From Bacillus sp. HMF5848 (GTDB lineage: Bacteria > Bacillota > Bacilli > Bacillales > HMF5848): a DNA stretch of 64,000 nucleotides. The notes beneath the pieces were generated by a model. That model saw only the letters and a program-made list of their open reading frames with translations, had not been told where the DNA came from and ran no database searches. This document shows, in pieces, positions 51,866 to 60,909 of this stretch (the first letter of the stretch is position 1; every line of letters begins with the position of its first letter). The stretch is taken from the NCBI RefSeq assembly GCF_003944835.1, contig NZ_RWIV01000001.1, forward strand, positions 628,001 through 692,000, read 5' to 3'. A program made the translations under genes and the position numbers.

Positions 51866-52450
51866 ATGAACACGGTTGTGGAAGAAACAAAGCAGAGCTT
51901 TTCTACATTAAGAAATATAGCGTACATGTTTACTACCTTTTTTACAAGTTTATTTTATTTTGTGTTTTTGGTAACAGGTATAGCATTAGGAGTGGGCTTA
52001 AGTATTACGATTATCGGGTTGCCCATATTAGCAGGGGTCTTACGTGCATCTCGCTCGTTTATGGCAATTGAGAAAGCTCTTGTAGGGGAGACCTACATAC
52101 ATCCTGTTCGAAATGAGATAGAATCTTTCTTTGCAGCTATTAAGACAGAATTAACAAGCACGGAAAATTGGAAAAATGTTGCCTTTTTGCTGGCTAGTTT
52201 TCCACTTGGTGTAGTCTCGTTTGTGTTAGCTATAACCTTCACAACGGTACCACTTGCACTTATATGTGTTCCGCTTTTTTATAAATTGATTCCTGTCGGC
52301 GTCATGATTAATAGTGAATTTCGATATGAAGTAGACTCATTGCCAGAAGCACTTGTGATCACAGGAATTGGTTTATTGCTAGCCTATGTATTATGGAATG
52401 CTTTAAATTATGTCGCTACTGGCATGATGAAAATAGTAAAAGCAGTTTAA
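51866..52450 (+). CDS. Putative sensor domain membrane protein
   Basis: A 194-residue membrane protein with four TM helices in two pairs (about 20-60 and 110-150) and a last one near 165-185. The segment VGLSITIIGLPILAGVLRASR is typical of the putative sensor domain family (Pfam 13796), often fused to histidine kinases or found alone. No kinase is adjacent here. ATG 51866 follows gggaggc. A strong terminator follows. Confidence 0.72.
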   Translation: MNTVVEETKQSFSTLRNIAYMFTTFFTSLFYFVFLVTGIALGVGLSITIIGLPILAGVLRASRSFMAIEKALVGETYIHPVRNEIESFFAAIKTELTSTENWKNVAFLLASFPLGVVSFVLAITFTTVPLALICVPLFYKLIPVGVMINSEFRYEVDSLPEALVITGIGLLLAYVLWNALNYVATGMMKIVKAV

Positions 52451-52460
52451 TAAATACGAG

Positions 52461-52495
52461 CAGAGAATTTCTTAACGTGAATTCTCTGTTTTTTT
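52461..52495 (+). terminator. Intrinsic terminator
   Basis: cagagaatt pairs with aattctctg around a 10-base loop, followed by a run of seven T. Confidence 0.88.
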
Positions 52496-52506
52496 ATGCT
52501 TTAAAA

Positions 52507-52535
52507 TTGTTTTAACACTGAGTATGTGTTAAATT
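52507..52535 (+). promoter_or_regulatory. tetR promoter with inverted-repeat operator
   Basis: TTGTTT (52507-52512) and TAAATT (52530-52535) are 17 bp apart. A perfect inverted repeat, tttaacac/gtgttaaa with a 7-bp spacer (52511-52533), covers the spacer and both hexamers. Binding there would block RNA polymerase, as expected for TetR autorepression. A second weaker dyad, tgac/gtca, lies at about 52548-52561. Confidence 0.7.
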
Positions 52536-52595
52536 ATGGTTAAAAAGTGACTTAACGGTCAAAAAATGACTAAGTAGGACAGGTGGGAGGTGCAC

Positions 52596-53498
52596 GTGCT
52601 GAATTCAAAAAAAGAACAAATAGTTCAAGCTGCCATGAAACTATTCGCTGAAAACGGCTATCATGCAACTTCAATGCAGGAGCTAGCTACGTACTTAGAC
52701 ATGGCAAAGGGAACGCTATATAATAAGTTTTCATCAAAGGAAGAGCTGCTTCTGCATATTTTAGATCATTATCAAACAGAGATGTTTGATAAAGTGAGGT
52801 TAATTGCCCAGGATCAATCTATAGCTCCTAAAGATCGTCTTGCGAAGCAAGTGGCCGTGCAATTTCATGAATTCAAACGCAACAAGAATTTTATAAAAAT
52901 GCAGATGAAAGAGCAGCTAAATAAGAGCGAAGCGGTTCAAAAGCAAATGTTTACGATGCGGGCACGTGTCTTAAAGTGGCAAAAGGAGACGCTGCTAACC
53001 GTGTACGGCGATGCAATTCAGCCTTATATATGGGATGTTGTTACGTTATTTAACGGTATGATTAAGGAATATATGATGCTACTTGTCGTGGAGGAAAGGG
53101 AATTTTCCACTGAAAATGCTGCTCAATTTATTGTGAATCGTATAGATGGCATCATTTGTGACATTTTGGAAAATAAACCGGAAGCGGTCTTAAATCATTC
53201 TCTTATGTCTTATGTAGAACAGTTAGTTGTTGACCAAGAGGAAATTTGTCTAATTGAAAAAATTGCAATTGAGGTTAAAGAACTAGCAGCTGTGATCGAT
53301 AAGCAGTCTGATGCAGGTCAACTGAAAGAAGCACTGGACGCTTTACAAGCTGAATTATTACATGAAGAGAAATCGAATAACTTTTTAGCCGATGCTTGTC
53401 TCGCTTTATTAGAAAAGAAATTAGGTAAAGACGCTATTGCAAAAATACAAATACTCAGCCAAATAAGACAATCTAAACAAATAAAGGGGAGTCTATAG
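52596..53498 (+). CDS. TetR/AcrR family transcriptional regulator
   Basis: A 300-residue regulator, longer than most TetR proteins (about 200). The N-terminal HTH is complete (IVQAAMKLFAENGYHATSMQELATYLDMAKGTLYNKFSSKEELLLHIL, residues 8-55). The ligand domain carries an extra C-terminal helical extension of about 90 residues. GTG 52596 has gggagg 5 bases upstream; a GTG at 52590 is also in frame. It is directly followed by an MFS exporter gene with no gap, so it likely controls drug efflux through the operator at 52511. Confidence 0.88.
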   Translation: MLNSKKEQIVQAAMKLFAENGYHATSMQELATYLDMAKGTLYNKFSSKEELLLHILDHYQTEMFDKVRLIAQDQSIAPKDRLAKQVAVQFHEFKRNKNFIKMQMKEQLNKSEAVQKQMFTMRARVLKWQKETLLTVYGDAIQPYIWDVVTLFNGMIKEYMMLLVVEEREFSTENAAQFIVNRIDGIICDILENKPEAVLNHSLMSYVEQLVVDQEEICLIEKIAIEVKELAAVIDKQSDAGQLKEALDALQAELLHEEKSNNFLADACLALLEKKLGKDAIAKIQILSQIRQSKQIKGSL

Positions 53499-55118
53499 AT
53501 GGAGCATCTTGAGTCAAGACAAAAAGTCATGATTATGGTAGCAATCATGTCTGCGATGTTTTTTGCAGCCGTAAACATGACAATTGTCGGAACAGCTTTG
53601 CCAAAGATTATTGCTCAAATTGGTGGAATGGAATTTTTTGATTGGGTATTTACTGTTTATATGCTCACCTCGACTATAACTGCGATGTTAGTAGGAAAAC
53701 TATCAGATATATATGGAAGAAAAATCTTCATATTAATTGGGATTGGCGTTTTCATGCTGGGGGCTTTTTTGTCCGGTACTTCTGATAGCATATATCAGCT
53801 AATTGCATTCCGTGGTCTACAAGGCTTAGGCGGCGGGTTAATTATGTCATCCGCGTTTACTACCATTGGTGATTTGTTTGCACCGAGAGAGCGTGGACGT
53901 TGGCAAGGATTGATGGGAGCGGTGTTTGGACTATCGAGTTTGTTCGGCCCAACACTGGGAGGTTATATTGTCGATAATCTTGACTGGCACTGGGTGTTTT
54001 GGGTGTTTTTACCGATAGGGTTTATTGCGTTTGCATTGATTGCTAAACTCTATCCTGCCCACAATAAGCAAGTGGTACAAGAGCCTATTGATTACCTAGG
54101 AAGTGCTTTATTATCTGGTTTCATTGTAACAATTTTGCTCGCGTTTACGTGGGCAGGTGGAACATACGCGTGGGCATCTCCACAAATAGTTGGACTATTT
54201 TCTGGAGCAGTGTTACTTTTAGCTACTTTCATACTAGTTGAATTAAAAGTAAAAAGCCCAGTATTGCCACTGTTTCTATTTAAAAACAGCGTATTCACCG
54301 TCTCCAACATAGCGGGAATGCTATTAGGGATGGGGATGTTCGGTGTTATCATGTTTGTACCATTTTATGTGCAAGGTGTATTAGGCTACTCAGCAACAAC
54401 GTCCGGTTTAGTAGAGATGGTCATGACAATTGCTATGGTTATAGCGAGTGCCATTTCAGGACAATTGATTACGAAAACAGGAAAATACAAAGTAATTGGA
54501 ATTCTTGGGCTCGCGGTAATGGGAAGTGGACTATTCTTAAACTCTTTACTACAAAGTGATTCCTCACTAACACGGGTCATCGCGCAATTAGTTGTTATCG
54601 GTATTGGATTAGGAATCGCTATGCCAGTATTTCAAGTAACTGTTCAAAATGCCGTTAAACATAAGTTTCTAGGGGTAGCAACTTCGGCTATGCAAGTGTT
54701 TAGGCAGTTAGGTGGTACCATTGGCGTGGCTGTAATGGGTACGATTATGGGGCGGCTAATGAGTACAAAAATGCAGGAACTAGCCGGAGAAAGTACTGGT
54801 GACATGCCAGCCTTTCCAGCAAACGGAGAGGTAAGTATAGAACAACTTCAGAATCCACAGATTTTAATGGATGCTCAGGCGCTAGATACAATTCGTGCTG
54901 GTATGCCTGAGGCTATGCAAGGAATTTTCGATGCATTTATTACGATGTTAAAAGAAGCGTTAACATTCTCTTTAACAGGCGTGTTTTTATTCAGTGCTGT
55001 TATTATAGCATTGGCATTAATTGCGACGTTATTTTTAAAAGAAATACCGCTTCGCACGACAAATGATGACGAACATATAGAAATAGACAAAGACAAAAGC
55101 GTTGTAGAACATGCGTGA
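53499..55118 (+). CDS. MFS multidrug efflux transporter, DHA2 (14-TM) family
   Basis: A 539-residue proton-driven exporter with about 14 TM helices. Family motifs include GKLSDIYGRKIFILIGI (motif A, about 63-79), FRGLQGLGGG (motif B) and GPTLGGYIVDN (motif C of drug antiporters). The ATG starts one base after the tetR stop, so the two are coupled. The substrate is unknown. A terminator follows at 55128. Confidence 0.92.
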   Translation: MEHLESRQKVMIMVAIMSAMFFAAVNMTIVGTALPKIIAQIGGMEFFDWVFTVYMLTSTITAMLVGKLSDIYGRKIFILIGIGVFMLGAFLSGTSDSIYQLIAFRGLQGLGGGLIMSSAFTTIGDLFAPRERGRWQGLMGAVFGLSSLFGPTLGGYIVDNLDWHWVFWVFLPIGFIAFALIAKLYPAHNKQVVQEPIDYLGSALLSGFIVTILLAFTWAGGTYAWASPQIVGLFSGAVLLLATFILVELKVKSPVLPLFLFKNSVFTVSNIAGMLLGMGMFGVIMFVPFYVQGVLGYSATTSGLVEMVMTIAMVIASAISGQLITKTGKYKVIGILGLAVMGSGLFLNSLLQSDSSLTRVIAQLVVIGIGLGIAMPVFQVTVQNAVKHKFLGVATSAMQVFRQLGGTIGVAVMGTIMGRLMSTKMQELAGESTGDMPAFPANGEVSIEQLQNPQILMDAQALDTIRAGMPEAMQGIFDAFITMLKEALTFSLTGVFLFSAVIIALALIATLFLKEIPLRTTNDDEHIEIDKDKSVVEHA

Positions 55119-55127
55119 TAGAATGAT

Positions 55128-55158
55128 AAAAAAACCTGCCCAGATGGTCGGGTTTTTT
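55128..55158 (+). terminator. Intrinsic terminator after MFS gene
   Basis: aaaaaacctgccc pairs with ggtcgggtttttt around agat with one mismatch, giving a T-rich tail. Confidence 0.85.
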
Positions 55159-55268
55159 AGTGTAGTTTGTAAGTTTCGTAGCAACCAATGTAGTAGTATA
55201 ATTGATGGTAATAATATACAGAAGAGTGAAAACTAACAACTAACAATGAAAAATAAGGAGTTTCAAAA

Positions 55269-56000
55269 ATGAATAATATACAGAAATTATTTATAATATG
55301 TATTTTTACTATTATAGTAGTCGGGTGTTCGAACGATAAGAGTGATTTAGTTGAAGTGAAAGGTGACGGACTGACGTATAGCGAGTATTTTAAAAATGTC
55401 GATAATCTAGATGAAAGAGACAACATAACATATTTCAAGCCTGTATCCTTGAGTGTTTTGGATGGAATTTTACCGCCTTCCATGAAAAATCTCTTTCAAG
55501 CTCTTAATACGGAGCAAGTCCCATTTGAAGTTCATAAGGAAAGTGTTTTTCTTGTTAAATCTGGAACTGCAAATGAGACACAGCACCAATTACAAATATC
55601 CTATTTAGATGATAACTCTGATGAATTTTTGATTATTTCCGTAACAGAGTCTAGAGATAATCCACTTGATAAATATGACTTTTCTAATGAACATGTTGAC
55701 ACGGTAGGAAATGAGTTAAGAAAAGAATTACTTGTGGATAAAATGCCAATGTTTCACCAAGTACTCTCAACAAATAGTGCCTTACTATATCAGTATTATG
55801 GTTATGATGAGAGTAAGAATCGAATTATCACAATAGGGACAGCGGCTAATGAAATATATACGTATTATAATGGCTTTGTGTATCACGTTGGATATAGCTT
55901 TAAGGGAGATAACGATGAATTGCAGCGTGATATGATGATTACATTAACAAGAGATTTTATTTTAGGTGGTAGATCTAGCCAAGGGACTAGTTATAAATAG
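55269..56000 (+). CDS. Lipoprotein of unknown function
   Basis: A 243-residue protein with a lipoprotein signal: basic start, hydrophobic core and lipobox VVGCSND (Cys about 20). The rest is acidic and mixed alpha/beta with no recognised domain; EIYTYYNGFVYHVGYSF near the end is the most regular part. ATG 55269 follows aaggag. It lies alone between the MFS terminator and the cold-shock leader. Confidence 0.7.
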   Translation: MNNIQKLFIICIFTIIVVGCSNDKSDLVEVKGDGLTYSEYFKNVDNLDERDNITYFKPVSLSVLDGILPPSMKNLFQALNTEQVPFEVHKESVFLVKSGTANETQHQLQISYLDDNSDEFLIISVTESRDNPLDKYDFSNEHVDTVGNELRKELLVDKMPMFHQVLSTNSALLYQYYGYDESKNRIITIGTAANEIYTYYNGFVYHVGYSFKGDNDELQRDMMITLTRDFILGGRSSQGTSYK

Positions 56001-56060
56001 GCTGTTTTCATTTATATTTAATCATATAGAAGAAATGTTTATTAAAAAAAATGGTATTTT

Positions 56061-56340
56061 TTGTCGACAAATTTCATGCTGAAAGTGCATTGGAACAGGG
56101 TTGAATCGACATGTATCAACGTTATGTGACAAAAAATATCAATATTTGAATGGGGATTACTGTGATAAACGTCACACGGTGAGAAAAGGTGCCTTGCTTT
56201 ATTTTCTAGTATCTGTTATTCTTTAGAAGAATTATTTTTGTTCGGTACAAGGTAAAAGAACACAATGCTTTTCGCCTGGATATCATGAGAGCAAGAATAG
56301 TAATACAATTGTGTGGTATACACACGAGGAGGAAACAAAC
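56061..56340 (+). promoter_or_regulatory. Cold-shock gene promoter and long leader; 0A-box-like site
   Basis: A SigA-type promoter, TTGCTT (56194-56199) with 17 bp to TATTCT (56217-56222), predicts a leader of about 112 bases before the GTG at 56341, as is common for csp genes. A hairpin gtgtg/cacac (56311-56325) abuts the gaggagg ribosome site. Further upstream, ttgtcgacaa (56061-56070) is two overlapping near-matches to the Spo0A box TGTCGAA; atcgaca at 56106-56112 is a weaker one. Confidence 0.55.
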
Positions 56341-56541
56341 GTGGAAAACGGTAAAGTAAAATGGTTTAATTCAGAAAAAGGTTTCGGATTCATTGAGCGC
56401 GAAGGTGGAGAAGATGTATTCGTACATTTCTCAGCTATCCAAGGCGAAGGCTTCAAAACATTAGAAGAAGGTCAAGCTGTATCATTTGACGTAGAGCAAG
56501 GTGCTCGCGGACCTCAAGCTGCTAACGTACGTAAATTCTAA
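56341..56541 (+). CDS. Cold-shock protein
   Basis: A 66-residue CSD protein, an RNA chaperone that binds single-stranded RNA/DNA. Both RNP motifs are intact: KGFGFIE (RNP1, residues 13-19) and VFVHFS (RNP2, 26-31). GTG 56341 is chosen because it has gaggagg 8 bases upstream and gives the family start [10 protein letters not shown]; the frame to 56311 is not needed. It may be CspD/CspC-like, but paralogues cannot be told apart here. Confidence 0.95.
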   Translation: MENGKVKWFNSEKGFGFIEREGGEDVFVHFSAIQGEGFKTLEEGQAVSFDVEQGARGPQAANVRKF

Positions 56542-56559
56542 TTTAACGTTTAGCCAAAT

Positions 56560-56592
56560 AAAAAGCCAGACTCTTAACAGAGTCTGGCTTTT
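56560..56592 (+). terminator. Intrinsic terminator after cold-shock gene
   Basis: aaaagccagactct pairs perfectly with agagtctggctttt around taac. Confidence 0.9.
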
Positions 56593-56697
56593 GTATTTAT
56601 AGAAAATAAATATTATAGCAAAACGTGCTCTTTTGTTCTTTATTAAGAAATGTTGTGGTATAATACTTCTTAATAAAGAACTTATGAGGTTATTATT

Positions 56698-56985
56698 ATG
56701 AAAATAGCTATGTTTATCGTTTGTGTATTTAATGTAGTTGACGGTATTGTAACTTATATAGGATTGCAAAACGGACTCATTTCAGAGAGTAATCCCATGA
56801 TGAGATCGTTATATACCTTTAATCCCAACTTATTTTTATTAAGCAAACTGTTGCTATCCTTTATGCTTTTATTAATCTTATTTGTACCGCTAAAAAAAAC
56901 AATGCTACTAGAACGGATTACGTTTCTTGCTGTTATAATGTATGGCTTTGTTTTGTCATTACATACTATTTGGATTTTTTCTTGA
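56698..56985 (+). CDS. Small membrane protein, DUF5658-like
   Basis: A 95-residue protein with three TM helices (about 3-22, 44-65 and 72-92). The pattern NVVDGIVTYIGLQNGLISESNPMM, with a conserved acidic residue and a Glu-x-Asn-Pro turn, matches DUF5658, which has no known function. ATG 56698 follows gaggtt. A terminator begins at its stop codon. Confidence 0.75.
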   Translation: MKIAMFIVCVFNVVDGIVTYIGLQNGLISESNPMMRSLYTFNPNLFLLSKLLLSFMLLLILFVPLKKTMLLERITFLAVIMYGFVLSLHTIWIFS

Positions 56986-57021
56986 AAGCTGGTTAGACTT
57001 TAGGGTCTAATCGGCTTTTTG
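56985..57021 (+). terminator. Intrinsic terminator
   Basis: agctggttagac pairs with gtctaatcggct with one mismatch, followed by ttttt. Confidence 0.85.
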
Positions 57022-57309
57022 TTTGTATGAGTTTTTTACTTCGCTGCTGTTTAGAGGTTATGGCACGCTCTCACTATAATTCATTACGGCAGGGTACTTA
57101 GCACGATGTCCCCGACATGCTAACGTCAACACGCTACACACATCTTCCATCTTAATGATATCCCAACTTAATTTGCCTTCTATCCTTATACTTCACGGGT
57201 TTACTCCTTCATACGCCCCAAGTCTTATATAAAAATATAACTCAGGCTCATTATTGAAAATCTGAATTCACGATAAGATTAACTCATAAACAGGAAGGAG
57301 GAAGCAAGG
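57022..57309. promoter_or_regulatory. Upstream region of the lia operon
   Basis: No gene was seen in these 288 bases. A small dyad atgtc/gacat around cccc lies at 57116-57129. The region just before the first lia-type gene is AT-rich and should hold the LiaR-dependent promoter, but I could not fix a LiaR box by eye. The ribosome site aaggagg is at 57295-57301. Confidence 0.4.
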
Positions 57310-57675
57310 ATGAAAAAATTTGGTTTACTTTTACTAGCTGTTATCGCTGGATTTGCATTATTAGCAAGTGTGGGACCATTAGTTGGGTTTATCATTTGCC
57401 TCGTCATTATGTATTACGCATTTAAGGGGTTTATGAAAACAGATTCAACTGTGAAGAAGGTTCTTTGGGCGATTGTAGGCTTGATTGCTTTATCAGCAGC
57501 AGCGTCAAACTTCCCAGCTATCGTAGCAATTGTAGCAGCTATCGTTCTTTACATGGTGTATAAAAACTGGAACAAGCAAAAAGAAGTTATGACTCCAACA
57601 TCTACAGTATCTAAGCAAGAATCTGATCCATTCACAAACTTTGAAAAGCAATGGGCAGAACTTCATAAAAACTAA
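57310..57675 (+). CDS. Small membrane protein, LiaI-position (lmo0954-like)
   Basis: A 121-residue membrane protein with three to four hydrophobic segments (KFGLLLLAVIAGFALLAS; GPLVGFIICLVIMYYAF; AIVGLIALSAAAS; IVAIVAAIVLYMVY) and a soluble charged tail ending FEKQWAELHKN. In B. subtilis LiaI anchors the PspA-like LiaH at the membrane; this protein holds the same place and general shape, and resembles the lmo0954 family. ATG 57310 follows aaggagg. It is the first gene of the liaIHFSR-type operon. Confidence 0.78.
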   Translation: MKKFGLLLLAVIAGFALLASVGPLVGFIICLVIMYYAFKGFMKTDSTVKKVLWAIVGLIALSAAASNFPAIVAIVAAIVLYMVYKNWNKQKEVMTPTSTVSKQESDPFTNFEKQWAELHKN

Positions 57676-57707
57676 AAATAAACTAATTAAAAAGGGAGCG
57701 ATTTATA

Positions 57708-58346
57708 ATGGGTATTTTTTCAAGAGTTAGAAGTGCAATTGAGGCAGATTTAAACGAGGTATTAGACAAAAAGGAACGCGAAAATCCAATTGCTATGTTA
57801 AACCAATACTTACGTCAAAGTGAACAAGAAGTAGAAAAGGTTCGTAAATTGGTCGAACGTCAGCATACTTTAAAAGAGGAATTCTCTCGTGAGTTAAAGC
57901 AAGCGAAGGAAATGGCAGACAAGCGAGCATATCAGGCTGAGATTGCTTCTAAAGCAGGGGAAACAGAGCTATATGAATTTACTGTGTATGAACAAAAGCA
58001 GTATGAAGAACGCGCCAATCGTATTCAAGAAGCTTTAAATCAAGCGAGCCACCATTTGCTAGATTTAGAAAAGCGTCATGAAGATATGAAGCATAAACTT
58101 AAAGACATGTACATTAAGCGTATGGAGTTAATGGGCCGCGAGAATATTGCTAGAGCGAACCACAAAATGAATCAAGTAATGGATACTTCTTCAAATAACG
58201 CTACTAAGGCTCAAAATAATTTTGAAGAAATGGAAAGCTACTTAGATCGTTTAGAGCAGCAAGTAAACACTTCATATTACCGTAACACGATAGATGTAAA
58301 AATAGCACAGTTAGAAAAACAAATGAAAACTGAAGAATCTAATTAA
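57708..58346 (+). CDS. liaH: PspA/IM30 family protein LiaH
   Basis: A 212-residue, almost wholly alpha-helical coiled-coil protein of the PspA/ESCRT-III-like family (MGIFSRVRSAIEADLNEVLD; NPIAMLNQYLRQSEQEVEKVRKLV). It forms large membrane-associated assemblies during envelope stress caused by lipid II-binding antibiotics. It lies 32 bp after the LiaI-like gene and upstream of liaF, which sets its identity. ATG 57708 follows aagggag. Confidence 0.93.
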   Translation: MGIFSRVRSAIEADLNEVLDKKERENPIAMLNQYLRQSEQEVEKVRKLVERQHTLKEEFSRELKQAKEMADKRAYQAEIASKAGETELYEFTVYEQKQYEERANRIQEALNQASHHLLDLEKRHEDMKHKLKDMYIKRMELMGRENIARANHKMNQVMDTSSNNATKAQNNFEEMESYLDRLEQQVNTSYYRNTIDVKIAQLEKQMKTEESN

Positions 58347-58376
58347 TTTTATTAGAAAAACATGGTATTCTAAAAG

Positions 58377-58401
58377 AGGCGTAGAGATTCTACGCCTTTT
58401 G
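58377..58401 (+). terminator. Hairpin between liaH and liaF (possible attenuator)
   Basis: aggcgtaga pairs perfectly with tctacgcct around gat, followed by ttt. As liaF lies downstream in the same direction, partial read-through would give high liaIH but low liaFSR, as known in B. subtilis. Confidence 0.8.
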
Positions 58402-58436
58402 CAAAAAAAATTACTGAATTAAAGGGGGGAGTCCCC

Positions 58437-59168
58437 ATGTTCAACGAAAAAGGAAATACGGATTATATTAAATGGATTGTTCTTATTAGTATCCTATTAT
58501 TAGCAATAGAAATAACCTTTTACAATAAGGGTGTATTATTTTCCAGTCTTGTTTCAATAGGGTGCATTTACTTTGGAAAAAAGAGAATGCGACGGTTGTT
58601 CGGAAAAATTTTGTTTTGGTTTGGGCTTATTAGTCTTATTATGACGATCTTTTCGATGATGACTTTTAAGTTTTTACTCATTGCAGGCTTATTTTATGTC
58701 ATTGTAAGGTTTGCGCAGTCTAAGCAAAATCCGACTGTCATTAAACCGGAAGTGACTGAGCCATCACCACAAAGTCAAGACATGATTCGTAAACGTCCAT
58801 TTTTTGAAAATATATTGTTTGGGCAACAAACCACACCAGAGCATGTGTATGAGTGGAATGATATTAACATTCAATCCGGTGTTGGGGATACGATAGTAGA
58901 TTTAAGTTATACCGTTTTACCTAAAGGGGAAGCTGTTATCTCCATTCGGAATTTTGTTGGTAATGTACGTGTGCTCGTACCCTATGATACAGATGTGAGT
59001 GTAACGCACTCTGCCATTACTGGATCTACTAGTATCTTTGAGTATGATGAAGGTAGAATCTTTAATAAAACAATTCACTTTGAAACAATGAATTATGATC
59101 AGTCAGAGCAAAAGGTCAAAATTGTCACATCTATGTTAATGGGAGATTTAGAGGTGAGGCGAATATGA
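58437..59168 (+). CDS. liaF: LiaF, membrane inhibitor of the LiaS kinase
   Basis: A 243-residue protein with about three TM helices in the first 100 residues and a C-terminal DUF2154/toastrack-like beta domain (INIQSGVGDTIVDLSYTVLPKGEAVISIRNFVGNVRVLVPYD, about 143-185). LiaF keeps LiaS inactive in the absence of envelope stress. ATG 58437 follows aaagggggga. Its stop overlaps the liaS start (atga), so the three regulators are translationally coupled. No liaG is present. Confidence 0.92.
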   Translation: MFNEKGNTDYIKWIVLISILLLAIEITFYNKGVLFSSLVSIGCIYFGKKRMRRLFGKILFWFGLISLIMTIFSMMTFKFLLIAGLFYVIVRFAQSKQNPTVIKPEVTEPSPQSQDMIRKRPFFENILFGQQTTPEHVYEWNDINIQSGVGDTIVDLSYTVLPKGEAVISIRNFVGNVRVLVPYDTDVSVTHSAITGSTSIFEYDEGRIFNKTIHFETMNYDQSEQKVKIVTSMLMGDLEVRRI

Positions 59169-60208
59169 ATATAGTGCAGCGTCAAATTATGTTTACTATG
59201 TTGTTGTCACTTTTCATATTCGCTCTTTTGTTAGTTGCGTTTGTCATGGCATATCCACTGTCCGACTGGCGTGACCTTTGGAACGGTCGTGTTATGGATT
59301 TACCGTTTATTGTATTTGCACCGGTAATAAGTGTCGCAATTGGTGGTCTATTTGGTACTCTTAATGGCGTATCCTGGGGTAGACAACTTCAAACGATTAG
59401 TGATGCGCTGCAACAGCTTGAGCAAGGAAAGAAGGTTGATGTAGGCACTCTTTTGCAACAGGCTGATTTACAGCAAATCTCGACTAGAGTAGAAAGACTT
59501 CAAAAACAGATTACTGAACAAACAAAACTCTCACAAAAGCTTGCTAATGAACGAGCTGAAAAGGTAGAAAAAAGAATACAAGAAATTGTTTCTGAGGAAC
59601 GTAATCGACTTGCACGTGAACTTCATGACTCCGTTAGTCAGCAATTATTTGCGGCTTCGATGATGATGTCAGCTATTAATGAAACGATTGCAGGATCAGA
59701 GCGTGAAGCAAAGCAACTGAAAATGGTAGAAAATATGATTCATCAATCCCAGCTTGAAATGCGTGCATTGCTTCTTCATTTACGCCCTGCAGCATTAAAA
59801 GGAAAATCTCTTCAGGAAGGGATTAAGGAGCTGCTTACAGAATTAAAGCAAAAGGTGCCTCTTTCTATTAGTTGGAAGGTAGAAGATTTACAGCTTACAA
59901 AAGGGGTAGAAGATCACCTGTTTCGTATTTTACAAGAATCAGTAAGTAACACGTTGCGTCACTCGCGCGCACAAGCATTGGAAGTGCTACTTATTGAGCG
60001 TGATCATTTTATTATTTTACGAGTAGTTGATGATGGGGTCGGATTTGATGTTTCTACATCAAAAAGTGGGTCATACGGATTGCAGAATATGCATGAACGT
60101 GCAGTAGAAATTGGTGGCTTACTAAAGATTGTCAGTTTGAAAAATCAAGGAACACGGTTGGAGGTAAAAGTCCCAATTGTGACAAGTGAAGGTGATAATG
60201 ATGATTAA
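59165..60208 (+). CDS. liaS: LiaS sensor histidine kinase
   Basis: A 347-residue kinase with two TM helices (about 8-28 and 45-67) and a short extracytoplasmic loop, typical of intramembrane-sensing kinases. The NarL-type HisKA_3 box is [18 protein letters not shown] (about 142-159), and the ATPase has [18 protein letters not shown] and [12 protein letters not shown]. It phosphorylates LiaR during cell-wall antibiotic stress. The start overlaps liaF by 4 bp and the end overlaps liaR. Confidence 0.94.
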   Translation: MNIVQRQIMFTMLLSLFIFALLLVAFVMAYPLSDWRDLWNGRVMDLPFIVFAPVISVAIGGLFGTLNGVSWGRQLQTISDALQQLEQGKKVDVGTLLQQADLQQISTRVERLQKQITEQTKLSQKLANERAEKVEKRIQEIVSEERNRLARELHDSVSQQLFAASMMMSAINETIAGSEREAKQLKMVENMIHQSQLEMRALLLHLRPAALKGKSLQEGIKELLTELKQKVPLSISWKVEDLQLTKGVEDHLFRILQESVSNTLRHSRAQALEVLLIERDHFIILRVVDDGVGFDVSTSKSGSYGLQNMHERAVEIGGLLKIVSLKNQGTRLEVKVPIVTSEGDNDD

Positions 60209-60833
60209 AGTGTTGTTTGTTGATGATCATGAGATGGTGCGGATTGGTGTGTCAGCTTATCTATCTGCACAACCAGATATTGATGTAGTAGGGGAAGCAG
60301 AGAATGGTCAAAAAGGGGTAGAGCTTGCCCTACAGCTTAGACCAGATATTATTTTAATGGATTTAGTCATGGACGAGATGGATGGAATTGAGGCAACAAG
60401 GCGTATTATTGATGAGTGGCCTGATGCGAAAATTATCATTGTAACGAGTTTTCTTGATGATGAAAAGGTATACCCTGCCCTAGAAGCAGGAGCAACTAGC
60501 TACATGCTGAAGACATCAAAGGCTAGTGAGATTGCAGATGCTGTAAGAGCTACATACGACGGTCAGTCAGTGTTAGAACCAGAGGTAACGGGCAAAATGA
60601 TGAAAAAGATGCGCCAGCGTGATAAAGTGTTACCTCATGAGGAGTTAACAAATAGGGAGTTAGAGATTTTGCTGTTAATGGCGCAGGGAAAAACGAATCA
60701 AGATATTGCAGATGAGTTATTCATCGCCTTAAAAACAGTAAAAGTACATGTAAGTAATATACTTGCAAAGCTAGATGTACAAGACCGCACTCAGGCGGTT
60801 ATTTATGCTTTTAAGCATTCCCTCGTGGAATGA
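60201..60833 (+). CDS. liaR: LiaR response regulator
   Basis: A 210-residue NarL-family regulator. The receiver has [11 protein letters not shown], phosphoacceptor Asp in [13 protein letters not shown] and Lys in [10 protein letters not shown]. The LuxR-type HTH is [43 protein letters not shown] (about 145-187). It activates the operon from upstream of the LiaI-like gene. ATG 60201 has aaggtga 6 bases upstream; ATG 60198 and GTG 60186 are in-frame alternatives. Confidence 0.94.
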   Translation: MIKVLFVDDHEMVRIGVSAYLSAQPDIDVVGEAENGQKGVELALQLRPDIILMDLVMDEMDGIEATRRIIDEWPDAKIIIVTSFLDDEKVYPALEAGATSYMLKTSKASEIADAVRATYDGQSVLEPEVTGKMMKKMRQRDKVLPHEELTNRELEILLLMAQGKTNQDIADELFIALKTVKVHVSNILAKLDVQDRTQAVIYAFKHSLVE

Positions 60834-60839
60834 GTAATG

Positions 60840-60870
60840 AAAGCTCGGCGGTTAGGCCCCCGAGCTTTTT
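60840..60870 (+). terminator. Intrinsic terminator of the lia operon
   Basis: aaagctcgg pairs with ccgagcttt around an 11-base loop, followed by tt. Confidence 0.88.
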
Positions 60871-60909
60871 AACGTATACTCGCAAGTTCAGTATAAAGCC
60901 ATAGCATTA

